This document shows positions 23,160 through 31,486 of a stretch of 64,000 nt of DNA, one piece after another (within the stretch, counting starts at the first letter, position 1; every line of letters begins with the position of its first letter). Under the pieces are notes generated by a model, which worked only from the letters and a program-made list of their open reading frames with translations, searched no databases and was not told the DNA's origin. Origin of the DNA: an uncultured Eubacteriales bacterium (GTDB lineage Bacteria > Bacillota > Clostridia > Lachnospirales > Lachnospiraceae); the NCBI GenBank assembly GCA_951800645.1, contig CATOIK010000001.1:1-64000 (forward strand), in the 5' to 3' direction. Made by a program: the position numbers and the translations under genes.

Positions 23160-24773
23160 TCAGCGGTCTGACGCTGAAATATGAGATTGAATATAATCTC
23201 TGGGGGAGACCCCCTCCACCTTTTTAAATACTTTGCTGAAATAAAACGCGCTCTCAAAGCCCAGTTTGTCGGCCACTTCGTAAATCTTGTAGTCCGGTTC
23301 CAGAAGCAGAACCTTGGCCCGGCTGATCTTTTTCTGGGTAATGTATTCTGTAAAGCCGATGCTGCAGGTTTTTTTAAAGAGGGCGCTTAAATAGTTGGGG
23401 CTTAAGCCGAACACAGCGGCTACATCGTTTAGGGAAAGCCGGTCCTCAATGTGGTTGTCAATGTATTTCTGCACATTGGAGATTACATGATCCTTGTAGG
23501 TTTTCCTCTTGTTTTTCAAAACATCGCAGAGTCCGTCCCGCAGGGTGGAAAGCCACTGAACCACATCCATAACGCTGGCTGCCTTGTAGATGGAACGGTA
23601 GCTGTCCGGATAACCGGCAAAGATTTCATCCATGGTTTCTTCGCTTCCGGGAAGAAGGGACAATGCCAGATAGAGAATGTTGCAGGCGGCGTCCACTGCC
23701 TGTAAATACTTCTGCGGATTGGCAGTAAATAAATCCGAAATCTCCGTCAGGGTGCTGTAAAGCACATCTGTGTCAAATTCCTCAAAGGCCTTGGTAAGCG
23801 CGCCCTTAAACACGGTAATGTTAAAGGAATTTTTCATGGAATCCTCGGTAATCCGGGAGAAGGGGATGACCGGTTCTGTCTGACTGCTCAGGTTAAAGGC
23901 CTGTCTGGCTTCCTGGTAGGAGGCGCTGATTTTTAACGGGTCGTCCACTGTTGTTCCCATGCCGATGGAAAGCCACACATTAAAATAATTGTGAACCATA
24001 CTGCAGGCATTGGAGACAGCGCTTTGAACCGCGGCGATGTCTGCAGACTCCATAGTAGGAAAGTGGAAAACAGCAGCAAAATGGATTTTATCTAAAGAAA
24101 TCACATAGCAGGGCGCATGCTTGCTGAAAATTTCCCGAATCATCTGCAGACTGCTGGAATACAGGTTCATCTGCTTTTCCCGCTTCATTTGAGCCGCCGC
24201 ACTGCTGTGGATCTCACCGTGACAGGCTAAGTAGCACTGGTCCGAGAAATCCAGCCGCAGATCTTTTGCCTGAATGGCAAACTGTTCCCGGCTGTCAAAC
24301 AGGTTGTGAAGCAGCCGCATAAAGAATTTGTCGTTGTAGCTTTGCAGAAGCGGCCGTCCTGCAGACTGACGGTAGGCGGCGCTTTCCTTCATCTGTTTTA
24401 ACCGCTCCAGAGCACGCTCCACTGCCTGGCACAGGCTGTCAGGCTCTAATTCCAGTTTGACTAAATAGTCTACTACCTGATAGGAAAGGGCCTTCCGTAC
24501 CAGCTCAAACTCCTCATAGCTGGTCAGTACCAGAAACAGAGGGATAGGGCCGATTTCCTCCTGGCAAGCCTTGATCAGTTCCAGTCCGTTCATAATGGGC
24601 ATTTTAATATCTGTGATTACCAGATCCGGGGCATATTCCCGGATCATCTCCAGTGCGGCCTGTCCGTTGACTGCGGTGCCGCAGACCTCTATATCCAGCT
24701 TCTGCCAGTTAATCATGGATTTGATGCCAATCTGCACCAGCGGTTCATCGTCCACAATCAGCAGTTTTTTCAT
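23160..24773 (-). CDS. AraC-type response regulator (YesN-like)
   Basis: The 537-residue regulator has a receiver domain (1-120) with phospho-acceptor Asp55 in LVITDIKMPIMNGLEL, a middle region of about 280 residues, and an AraC/XylS double helix-turn-helix at about 435-530 (LSLNDVAAVFGLSPNYLSALFKK and KIYEVADKLGFESAFYFSKVFKK). Its start overlaps the kinase stop by four bases (ATGA), so the pair is translationally coupled. It probably activates the divergent transporter and enzyme genes in response to an extracellular saccharide. Confidence 0.94.
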   Translation of the reverse strand: MKKLLIVDDEPLVQIGIKSMINWQKLDIEVCGTAVNGQAALEMIREYAPDLVITDIKMPIMNGLELIKACQEEIGPIPLFLVLTSYEEFELVRKALSYQVVDYLVKLELEPDSLCQAVERALERLKQMKESAAYRQSAGRPLLQSYNDKFFMRLLHNLFDSREQFAIQAKDLRLDFSDQCYLACHGEIHSSAAAQMKREKQMNLYSSSLQMIREIFSKHAPCYVISLDKIHFAAVFHFPTMESADIAAVQSAVSNACSMVHNYFNVWLSIGMGTTVDDPLKISASYQEARQAFNLSSQTEPVIPFSRITEDSMKNSFNITVFKGALTKAFEEFDTDVLYSTLTEISDLFTANPQKYLQAVDAACNILYLALSLLPGSEETMDEIFAGYPDSYRSIYKAASVMDVVQWLSTLRDGLCDVLKNKRKTYKDHVISNVQKYIDNHIEDRLSLNDVAAVFGLSPNYLSALFKKTCSIGFTEYITQKKISRAKVLLLEPDYKIYEVADKLGFESAFYFSKVFKKVEGVSPRDYIQSHISASDR

Positions 24774-26641
24774 AGCTCTGTCATCCTTTCTTCCGTCCGG
24801 TAGGGGAGGGTCATGGTCATAGTGGTGTAGGAATCTTCTCCGGTGGCACTTTCAATGGTAATGCCGTACTGTTCTCCAAATTCATACTGGATTCGCTTGT
24901 TGACATTGTTGACCCCTACATGGCGGAAAAACTCTGCAGAGGAGTCCAGCTCTCCAGACAGTACCTTTTTCATGGTTTCTTCTGTCATGCCGACGCCGTT
25001 GTCGGTGACGGAAATCTTTAACAGGCGGGCGCCGTCCCCGGCTTCATCTTCCCAGGCTTTCACCAGGATTCTTCCGGCACAGCCCTTTGGCTCGATGCCG
25101 TGGAACAGGGCGTTTTCCACAATAGGCTGCAGGGAAAAGTGATGAATCAGGCAGCGGTAAAGCTCATCGTGTTCAATCTGGAAATCCAGGGTGACGCTGC
25201 CGCCGTACCGGTACTGCTGGATTAAGAAATAATCCTGTACCAGTTCCAGCTCCTTTTTTAAGGGAATCTGGGCATTGGAGCCCTTGGAAATATTTTTCAT
25301 AAGCCGGGAAAGGGCAGTAGTCATCTCCGCAATGCCGCCGGCTCCCTGAATGGTTGCCATCCACTTGATGGAGTTTAAGGTGTTGTAGAGGAAGTGAGGA
25401 TTGATCTGGCTTTGCAGAATCTGATATTCCAAATCTTTCTTTTGTTTCTCATCCTCTACCTTTTTGTCCATCAGAGACTTGACATTTTCCGACATCTGGT
25501 TAATGCCTTTGCCGATCATGCCGAATTCATCCTGCCACTCAATGGCAGCGTCTTGGGAAAAGTCTCCCTGGGAAATAGACTGAACCCGGTTTTTTAACTG
25601 CATCACAGGCCGGTTGATCAAACGGCTTAGGATTAAATAAAGAATCAGTCCGGAAATGAAGATGGTTACTATAATAACGGCAAGGATGCTGTTGTAGACA
25701 TTCCTCTGGGCCAGGTGGCTCTGATTGGACAGAAGCTGGGTAATGCGCCATCCGCTGTTTCCCAGCGGACAGGATACTGCATACCGCCTGTCTCCGTTTG
25801 AAAGGCGAACCTGCATGGCTATATTGTTTTTGTGAAAGGTCATCCTGCTTACATCTTTTGTAATCTGAAATTTGTAATTTACATCCTCCAGCCGTCCGTT
25901 CTGGTACTGGTAGGTGTGTTCCCCAATGGTAACATAAAGGGTAGAATCTGCCTCCAAGGGAAGGGTGTTGATGTAATCTGTCAAAAGCCGTTCCGGAATA
26001 GTGACATAGACCCAGCCGATCCGGTCAGAGTTGTACTGGCTGTAAATAGGCCTTGCAATGGGAAGAAACCGCCGGCTGCCGGAGGACAAAAGGGGATCTG
26101 GCTGTAAGCCGTTCCACATATAGTCCGGCGCATGCAAAAGTTTCTGAAATTCTTTGTTTTCATAAAGGATGTCTGCTGCAGCCGAAGTGGTGGTGGCGCT
26201 GGTATCGGAAATCTGAAGATAGATTTTCCGGTTTTCCGGGGCAATCAGCACCCGCGATATGTATGTGGAAGACGATGGAGTATTGTTGTACTGTTCCTTC
26301 AGCCGTTCATAGGTGTTTAAGGCCACTGCCCGCAGGGTATAGTCTGCGGAGGTGATGGACGGCATTTTGTCCTGGTTCCGGAAGACATGGAGATAGTGGT
26401 TGATCTCTGTGTTGGTACAGCACCAGTCGATGAAGGATTCAATATTTTCCATGTCTGCAGACACATTGTTGGAGATAACCTGCATGTTGAATTCTGCAGA
26501 CTGGATCTCTGCCTTCCTTAAAAAAGTCTGAAACACAGAAAAGCAGACGGACACGGTAATGGCTCCGATAGCCATGGTCACGGCTGCTGTGCTTACAATG
26601 ATTTTGCTTCGGATGGATTTTGGAAAAATGCGTTTTATCAT
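24770..26641 (-). CDS. Sensor histidine kinase (YesM-like)
   Basis: The 623-residue membrane kinase has a first membrane span at about 13-35, an extracytoplasmic sensor of about 260 residues, a second span near 310-330, a HAMP region, then the His_kinase segment QINPHFLYNTLNSIKWMA, whose His is phosphorylated, and the ATPase motifs ENALFHGIEP and DNGVGM. This layout is typical of kinases controlling carbohydrate ABC transporter loci in Gram-positives. It is the first gene of the minus-strand operon, divergent from the binding-protein gene. Confidence 0.94.
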   Translation of the reverse strand: MIKRIFPKSIRSKIIVSTAAVTMAIGAITVSVCFSVFQTFLRKAEIQSAEFNMQVISNNVSADMENIESFIDWCCTNTEINHYLHVFRNQDKMPSITSADYTLRAVALNTYERLKEQYNNTPSSSTYISRVLIAPENRKIYLQISDTSATTTSAAADILYENKEFQKLLHAPDYMWNGLQPDPLLSSGSRRFLPIARPIYSQYNSDRIGWVYVTIPERLLTDYINTLPLEADSTLYVTIGEHTYQYQNGRLEDVNYKFQITKDVSRMTFHKNNIAMQVRLSNGDRRYAVSCPLGNSGWRITQLLSNQSHLAQRNVYNSILAVIIVTIFISGLILYLILSRLINRPVMQLKNRVQSISQGDFSQDAAIEWQDEFGMIGKGINQMSENVKSLMDKKVEDEKQKKDLEYQILQSQINPHFLYNTLNSIKWMATIQGAGGIAEMTTALSRLMKNISKGSNAQIPLKKELELVQDYFLIQQYRYGGSVTLDFQIEHDELYRCLIHHFSLQPIVENALFHGIEPKGCAGRILVKAWEDEAGDGARLLKISVTDNGVGMTEETMKKVLSGELDSSAEFFRHVGVNNVNKRIQYEFGEQYGITIESATGEDSYTTMTMTLPYRTEERMTEL

Positions 26642-26895
26642 AGGAAACCCTTCTTTTTTCTGTCTTCCCTTATTTTATAGGGATTGGAAATCTTTGTCAA
26701 ATGAATACAATGATAAAAAAATACATCTTTCCGTAAAAAGTACAGGTAATATGAGAGGCATTGTGCAGCAGCAAGCAAAAAAATGAATCTTTTCTGGTAA
26801 AAATTCCATTTTGAATCAGGAGATTTTCAATTATAATGAACCCATCAGATGCGAGATGCGTGATGCAGACGCAAAAAACAGGAGGAAAAAACATT
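26642..26895. promoter_or_regulatory. Divergent control region between kinase and binding-protein genes
   Basis: A 254-base region serves both arms of the polysaccharide locus. Toward the transporter, TATAAT (26832-26837) follows TTGAAT (26811-26816) with only a 15-bp spacer, a weak arrangement that suits activation by the response regulator. The minus-strand kinase has an AGAAGGG ribosome binding site. I found no clear operator repeat. Confidence 0.5.
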
Positions 26896-28248
26896 ATGAT
26901 GAAAAAACGGATTGTAAGTCTTTCTTTAGTGGCAGCCATGACAGGAAGCCTGGTGGCCTGCGGCAGTTCCCAGACTGCAGAGACTACCGCTGCTCCCGCA
27001 GTTAACGGCGCAGCAGAAACCACTGCAGCAGCAGAGACCGCTGCTCCTGCAGAAGGACAGAAGGTATTAAAATGGGCTATGTGGGATAAGGATCTGACGG
27101 TTTATTATCAGCCGATCGTAGACGCTTATGAAGCAGCCAACCCGGATGTAAAGGTAGAGCTGGTAGACCTTGGAAGCTCTGATTACCAGACCGTACTGGC
27201 TACCCAGCTTACCGGTTCCGGCTCTGATTTCGATGTGGTAACCGTTAAGGATGTTCCCGGCTACACCACTCTGGTAAACAAAGGCGTATTGGAGCCCCTT
27301 GACGAGTACATTGCAAAAGACGGCGTAGATCTGGCAGCCTTCAAGGGCCTGACCGATCAGATCAAGATTGATGACAAGCTGTATGAGCTGCCCTTCAGAA
27401 GTGACTTCTGGGTAATGTTCTACAACAAAGATATTTTTGACGCAGCAGGCGTTTCATATCCTACCAACGATATGACCTTTGAAGACTACGATGCTCTGGC
27501 AAGAAGCTTAACCAACACCGAGCCGGGTCAGGAAGTATACGGCGCACATTACCACACCTGGAGAAGTGCGATCCAGCTCTTTGGTATTCTGGACGGCAAG
27601 AACAGCATTATCGATGGAACCTATGATTTCCTGAAACCCTACTATGATATGATGCTGGCGCAGCAGGAAGACGGTGTTTGCCAGGATTATGCAACCTTAA
27701 AGACCTCTAACCTGCATTACTCCGGCGCCTTCTCCCAGGGCAATGTAGCTATGATGAACATGGGTACCTGGTTCATCTCCACCCTGATCGAGAAGGTAAA
27801 GAGCGGCGAGTACACAGACTGCGCAAACTGGGGGATGGTAAAATATCCTCACGCTGAAGGCGTAGAGCCTGGTTCCACTCTGGCAACCATTACCGCTCTG
27901 GCTATTCCGACTACTGCAGAAGACAAAGAGATGTCCTGGGATTTCATCAAGTTTGTATGCGGCGAAGAAGGTGCTGACATCCTGGCTTCCACCGGTACCA
28001 TCCCGGCTATTATGACCGATGATATTGCAAACATGGTTGCTTCCATCGAGGGATTCCCGGTTGACGAGACCAGCAAAGACGCTCTGCAGACTGCAAACCT
28101 GTATCTGGAGATGCCGGTAAGCAACAAGAGCTCTGAAATGGAGATTGTGCTGAACGAGGCGCACGACAACATCATGACCGGCAATATGACCATCGATGAA
28201 GGTATCGCAGACATGAACGAGAAGATCGGAGCAATTTTGGCTCAGTAA
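26896..28248 (+). CDS. Sugar ABC transporter substrate-binding lipoprotein
   Basis: The 450-residue protein has a lipoprotein signal MMKKRIVSLSLVAAMTGSLVAC with lipidated Cys22, then an Ala/Thr-rich linker and the binding fold (KVLKWAMWDKDLTVYYQPIVDAYEAANPDVKVELV), matching the extracellular solute-binding family 1 for oligosaccharides. The start at 26896 follows an AGGAGG site; the longer frame from 26836 lies in the promoter. A 13-bp stem-loop follows the gene and the two permease genes come next. It probably binds oligosaccharides released by the lyases. Confidence 0.95.
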   Translation: MMKKRIVSLSLVAAMTGSLVACGSSQTAETTAAPAVNGAAETTAAAETAAPAEGQKVLKWAMWDKDLTVYYQPIVDAYEAANPDVKVELVDLGSSDYQTVLATQLTGSGSDFDVVTVKDVPGYTTLVNKGVLEPLDEYIAKDGVDLAAFKGLTDQIKIDDKLYELPFRSDFWVMFYNKDIFDAAGVSYPTNDMTFEDYDALARSLTNTEPGQEVYGAHYHTWRSAIQLFGILDGKNSIIDGTYDFLKPYYDMMLAQQEDGVCQDYATLKTSNLHYSGAFSQGNVAMMNMGTWFISTLIEKVKSGEYTDCANWGMVKYPHAEGVEPGSTLATITALAIPTTAEDKEMSWDFIKFVCGEEGADILASTGTIPAIMTDDIANMVASIEGFPVDETSKDALQTANLYLEMPVSNKSSEMEIVLNEAHDNIMTGNMTIDEGIADMNEKIGAILAQ

Positions 28249-28280
28249 ACTAAAATTATGAAATAAAGTATAAAACTATA

Positions 28281-28312
28281 TAAGGCAGGCGATAGACGCA
28301 TCGTCTGCCTTA
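28281..28312 (+). promoter_or_regulatory. Intercistronic stem-loop after the binding-protein gene
   Basis: A 13-bp stem (28281-28293 with 28300-28312, one G-U pair) and 6-base loop, with no T tract. Such stem-loops commonly protect the binding-protein mRNA end and raise its level above the permeases. Confidence 0.7.
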
Positions 28313-28345
28313 TGCAATGAAAAGAGGAACAGAAAGGCGGGTATT

Positions 28346-29419
28346 ATGGGACAGAAAAAGTCAGTGGATCCGGCAGAAGTAAAACGCAGGCTGGCCGTTT
28401 TGGAGCCGCAGTTGGAAACGCTGCTGAGCCAGGCCGAGGCAGAGACGGATCCTAAGAAAAAACTGAAACTGGGCAAAAAGGCGGAGCAGATACGAGACAA
28501 GATTCGTCAGGCCAAAACAGGAGAGCGGTTCAGCCGTCAGACCAAGCGGGATTTGGTGGCCTATACCTTTATCGCTCCCAACTTCCTGGGATTTGCAATC
28601 TTTACCTTAGGGCCGGTTATCTTTGCATTTATTCTGGCCTTCTTAAAATGGGACGGCAACAGCCCCATGGAATTTGCAGCTCTGAATAACTTTGTAAAGA
28701 TGATTGGAAACCAGAGATTCCTGGCGTCCTTAAAGAACACCATCATCTACTGTGTGGCTACGGTGCCCTTTACCCTGGCAGCAGCTCTGGGACTGGCAGT
28801 TATCCTGAATCAGAAGATCAAGGGACGGAACTTTTTCCGTACGGTAAGCTTCTTCCCCTATGTAGCTTCCCTGGTAGCAGTGGCAGCGGTGTGGAACATG
28901 CTGTTTTCCCCTGCCAAAAGCGGCCCCGTCAACATGATTCTTTACTACCTGGGCGTAGCAGCCAAGGATTTGCCTAAATGGTCAGCGGATAAGGACTGGG
29001 TAATGTTTACCCTTATAGCCTTCTCTGTATGGAAGAACATGGGCTACTACATGGTAATCTACCTGGCTGGCCTGCAGGGCATTAACGGCGAGCTTTACGA
29101 GGCCTGCAGCCTGGACGGCGCCAATGCATGGCAGCGGTTCCGCTACATCACCTGGCCTCAGCTTCAGCCAACCACCTTTTTCGTTACTATCATTTTAACC
29201 ATTAACTGCTTCAAGGTGTACGACATTGTCTACATGCTGGCAGGCGGCAACACCGGCGTACTGAATGAGTCGGCTATGGTTTTGGTTTACCACATTTACG
29301 AAGAAGCGTTCCGAAACTGGAATCTGGGCTATGCAAGCGCTGTGTCCATGGTACTGTTCCTCATTGTTCTGGCCATTACTTTGGTTCAGTTCCGCGGGGA
29401 AAAGAAATATGCAAACTAG
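28346..29419 (+). CDS. Sugar ABC transporter permease (MalF-type) with N-terminal extension
   Basis: The 357-residue permease has six predicted membrane spans from about residue 75 and the ATPase-docking EAA loop EACSLDGANAWQRFRYITWPQL (about 250-271). An unusual charged, helical, probably coiled-coil extension of about 65 residues precedes the first span (VKRRLAVLEPQLETLLSQAE, then KKKLKLGKKAEQIRDKIRQ). It is co-transcribed with the second permease 12 bases downstream. No ATPase gene is present in the locus, so a shared MsmX-type ATPase elsewhere is likely. Confidence 0.94.
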   Translation: MGQKKSVDPAEVKRRLAVLEPQLETLLSQAEAETDPKKKLKLGKKAEQIRDKIRQAKTGERFSRQTKRDLVAYTFIAPNFLGFAIFTLGPVIFAFILAFLKWDGNSPMEFAALNNFVKMIGNQRFLASLKNTIIYCVATVPFTLAAALGLAVILNQKIKGRNFFRTVSFFPYVASLVAVAAVWNMLFSPAKSGPVNMILYYLGVAAKDLPKWSADKDWVMFTLIAFSVWKNMGYYMVIYLAGLQGINGELYEACSLDGANAWQRFRYITWPQLQPTTFFVTIILTINCFKVYDIVYMLAGGNTGVLNESAMVLVYHIYEEAFRNWNLGYASAVSMVLFLIVLAITLVQFRGEKKYAN

Positions 29420-29431
29420 GAGGAGCCGAAT

Positions 29432-30268
29432 ATGAAAATCAAAAATACAAAAACAAGAGCATTTCGGGTACTCCTTTATGCAGCCCTGATCATCATGGCC
29501 TTGATTATGCTGGTGCCCTTTGTTTGGATGCTTTCTGCATCATTAAAGCTGGATAAAGATGTATTTATTTTCCCGATCCAGTGGATTCCGAAAAATCCCA
29601 GATGGCAGAACTATGTAGACATCTGGAACAAGATCCCCTTATCCACTTTTGTGTTAAACACCGTAAAGCTGACGATCATCGTAACCTTCCTGCAGCTTCT
29701 TACCAGCAGCTTTGCAGCCTACGCGTTCTCCAAACTGCAGTTTAAAGGCAAGAATGTACTGTTTTTGGCTTACATTGCCACGATTGCAGTGCCGTGGCAG
29801 GTATACATGGTTCCTCAGTTTATGATGATGCGTTCCTTCGGACTGGCAGACACTCATCTTTCTATTATCTGCCTGCAGGCATTTTCCGCCTTCGGCGTGT
29901 TTATGATGAAGCAGTTCTACGAGGGAATTCCCACAGAGCTGTGTGAGGCTGCCCGGATTGACGGCATGAGCGAGTATCAGATTTGGTACAAGGTAATGCT
30001 GCCTCTGTCCAAACCGGCCCTGTCTACCCTGACAATCTTTACCTTTGTAAACACCTGGAACGACTTCCTTGGACCCTTGATTTATCTGACCACCGAGTCC
30101 AAGAAGACCCTGCAGTTAGGACTTCGTATGTTTATCAGCCAGTTTGGTTCTGAGTACGGTCTGATTATGGCAGCGTCGGTGCTGAGCTTAATCCCGGTAC
30201 TGATAGTATTTTTGTCCCTGCAGAAGTATTTTGTAGAGGGCGTTGCAGCGTCCGGCGTGAAGGGTTAG
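29432..30268 (+). CDS. Sugar ABC transporter permease (MalG-type)
   Basis: The 278-residue partner permease has six membrane spans and the EAA loop EAARIDGMSEYQIWYKVMLPL (about 179-199), followed by KPALSTLTIFTFVNTWNDFLGPL, typical of the MalG family. It pairs with the MalF-type protein to form the channel. The GH88 gene follows after 16 bases, tying import to intracellular cleavage. The start has an AGGAGG site immediately after the upstream stop. Confidence 0.95.
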   Translation: MKIKNTKTRAFRVLLYAALIIMALIMLVPFVWMLSASLKLDKDVFIFPIQWIPKNPRWQNYVDIWNKIPLSTFVLNTVKLTIIVTFLQLLTSSFAAYAFSKLQFKGKNVLFLAYIATIAVPWQVYMVPQFMMMRSFGLADTHLSIICLQAFSAFGVFMMKQFYEGIPTELCEAARIDGMSEYQIWYKVMLPLSKPALSTLTIFTFVNTWNDFLGPLIYLTTESKKTLQLGLRMFISQFGSEYGLIMAASVLSLIPVLIVFLSLQKYFVEGVAASGVKG

Positions 30269-30284
30269 AAAAGGAGAGAGAAAC

Positions 30285-31469
30285 ATGAGTTGGATTGCAC
30301 TAAAAAGACTGGAACAGATGCCGGAGATTACGGATATAGAGGTGGAGGCTGCACTAGATGCGGCCTCTGCTCAGATTATCAGGAATCTGCCGCAATTTAC
30401 GGATAAATTCCAGATGGCTTACAGTGAAAATGGATTTTATAAACCTACGGAAAACCGGGACTGGACCACAGGCTTCTGGACCGGAGAAATCTGGCTGGCC
30501 TACGAGCACACCCAGAATCCGGCATTGAAGGCAGCCGGGGAAGTACAGATGAAGGACTTCTTAAACCGGATTGAAAACAAGATCGATGTGGAAACCCACG
30601 ACCTTGGCTTTTTATATTCTCCTTCCTGTGTGGCCGGCTATAAGCTGACCGGAAGCCAGGTGGGACGGACTGCTGCTTTAAAAGCGGCAGATGAGCTGAT
30701 AACCCGGTTCCATGAAAAAGGGGAGTTTATTCAGGCCTGGGGTCCCTTAAACGCGCCGGATAACTACCGGCTGATCATCGACTGTCTGTTAAACCTGCCC
30801 TTGCTTTACTGGGCAACAGAGGAAACCGGAGAGGAAACATATCGCCAGGTGGCAGAAAAGCATATCCATACGGCTCTTGCCAATGTAATCCGCCCGGATT
30901 ACTCTACATGGCATACCTTTTTCTTTGATCAGGAAACTGGTAAGCCGGACCATGGGGCTACCTGCCAGGGCTACCGGGACGGCTCTGCATGGGCCAGAGG
31001 ACAGGCCTGGGGTGTTTATGGTACTGCAGTAGGATATAAGTATACGAAACGGGAATCTTACATTCCGGTGTTTAAGGGCGTGACAGAGTATTTCCTTCGT
31101 CATCTGCCGGAGGATCTGGTACCCTACTGGGATCTGGAGTTTGGCGACGGAGACGAGGAACAGCCCAGAGATTCTTCCTCTGCGTCCATTGCAGCCTGCG
31201 GTATGCTGGAGATGGCAAAATATCTTCCGGAAAAGGAAGCTGCTTACTATACCGGCATTGCAAAGAAGCTGGTAAAGGCTGTGGCAGACAAGTATGCAGT
31301 AAAGGATCCGAAGGAATCGAACGGATTAGTGCTTCACAGCACCTATTCCAACCATTCTCCCTACAACACCTGCAACCACTACGGTGTGGACGAGTGTAAT
31401 ATCTGGGGCGATTATTTCTATATGGAAGCCTTAATGCGGCTTCACAAAGACTGGAATATTTACTGGTAA
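30285..31469 (+). CDS. GH88 unsaturated glucuronyl hydrolase
   Basis: The 394-residue enzyme removes the 4,5-unsaturated glucuronate that lyases leave at the non-reducing end of oligosaccharides, by vinyl-ether hydration. NRDWTTGFWTGEIWLAYE (58-74) is family-typical; Asp106 (ETHDLGF) and Asp166 (RLIIDCLLNLPLL) match the two essential aspartates, about 60 residues apart as in known members. No signal peptide, so cytoplasmic. Its position between the permeases and a lyase gene supports degradation of a glucuronate-containing polymer such as a glycosaminoglycan. Confidence 0.93.
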   Translation: MSWIALKRLEQMPEITDIEVEAALDAASAQIIRNLPQFTDKFQMAYSENGFYKPTENRDWTTGFWTGEIWLAYEHTQNPALKAAGEVQMKDFLNRIENKIDVETHDLGFLYSPSCVAGYKLTGSQVGRTAALKAADELITRFHEKGEFIQAWGPLNAPDNYRLIIDCLLNLPLLYWATEETGEETYRQVAEKHIHTALANVIRPDYSTWHTFFFDQETGKPDHGATCQGYRDGSAWARGQAWGVYGTAVGYKYTKRESYIPVFKGVTEYFLRHLPEDLVPYWDLEFGDGDEEQPRDSSSASIAACGMLEMAKYLPEKEAAYYTGIAKKLVKAVADKYAVKDPKESNGLVLHSTYSNHSPYNTCNHYGVDECNIWGDYFYMEALMRLHKDWNIYW

Positions 31470-31486
31470 ACGGAGGCAGGAGAGAA

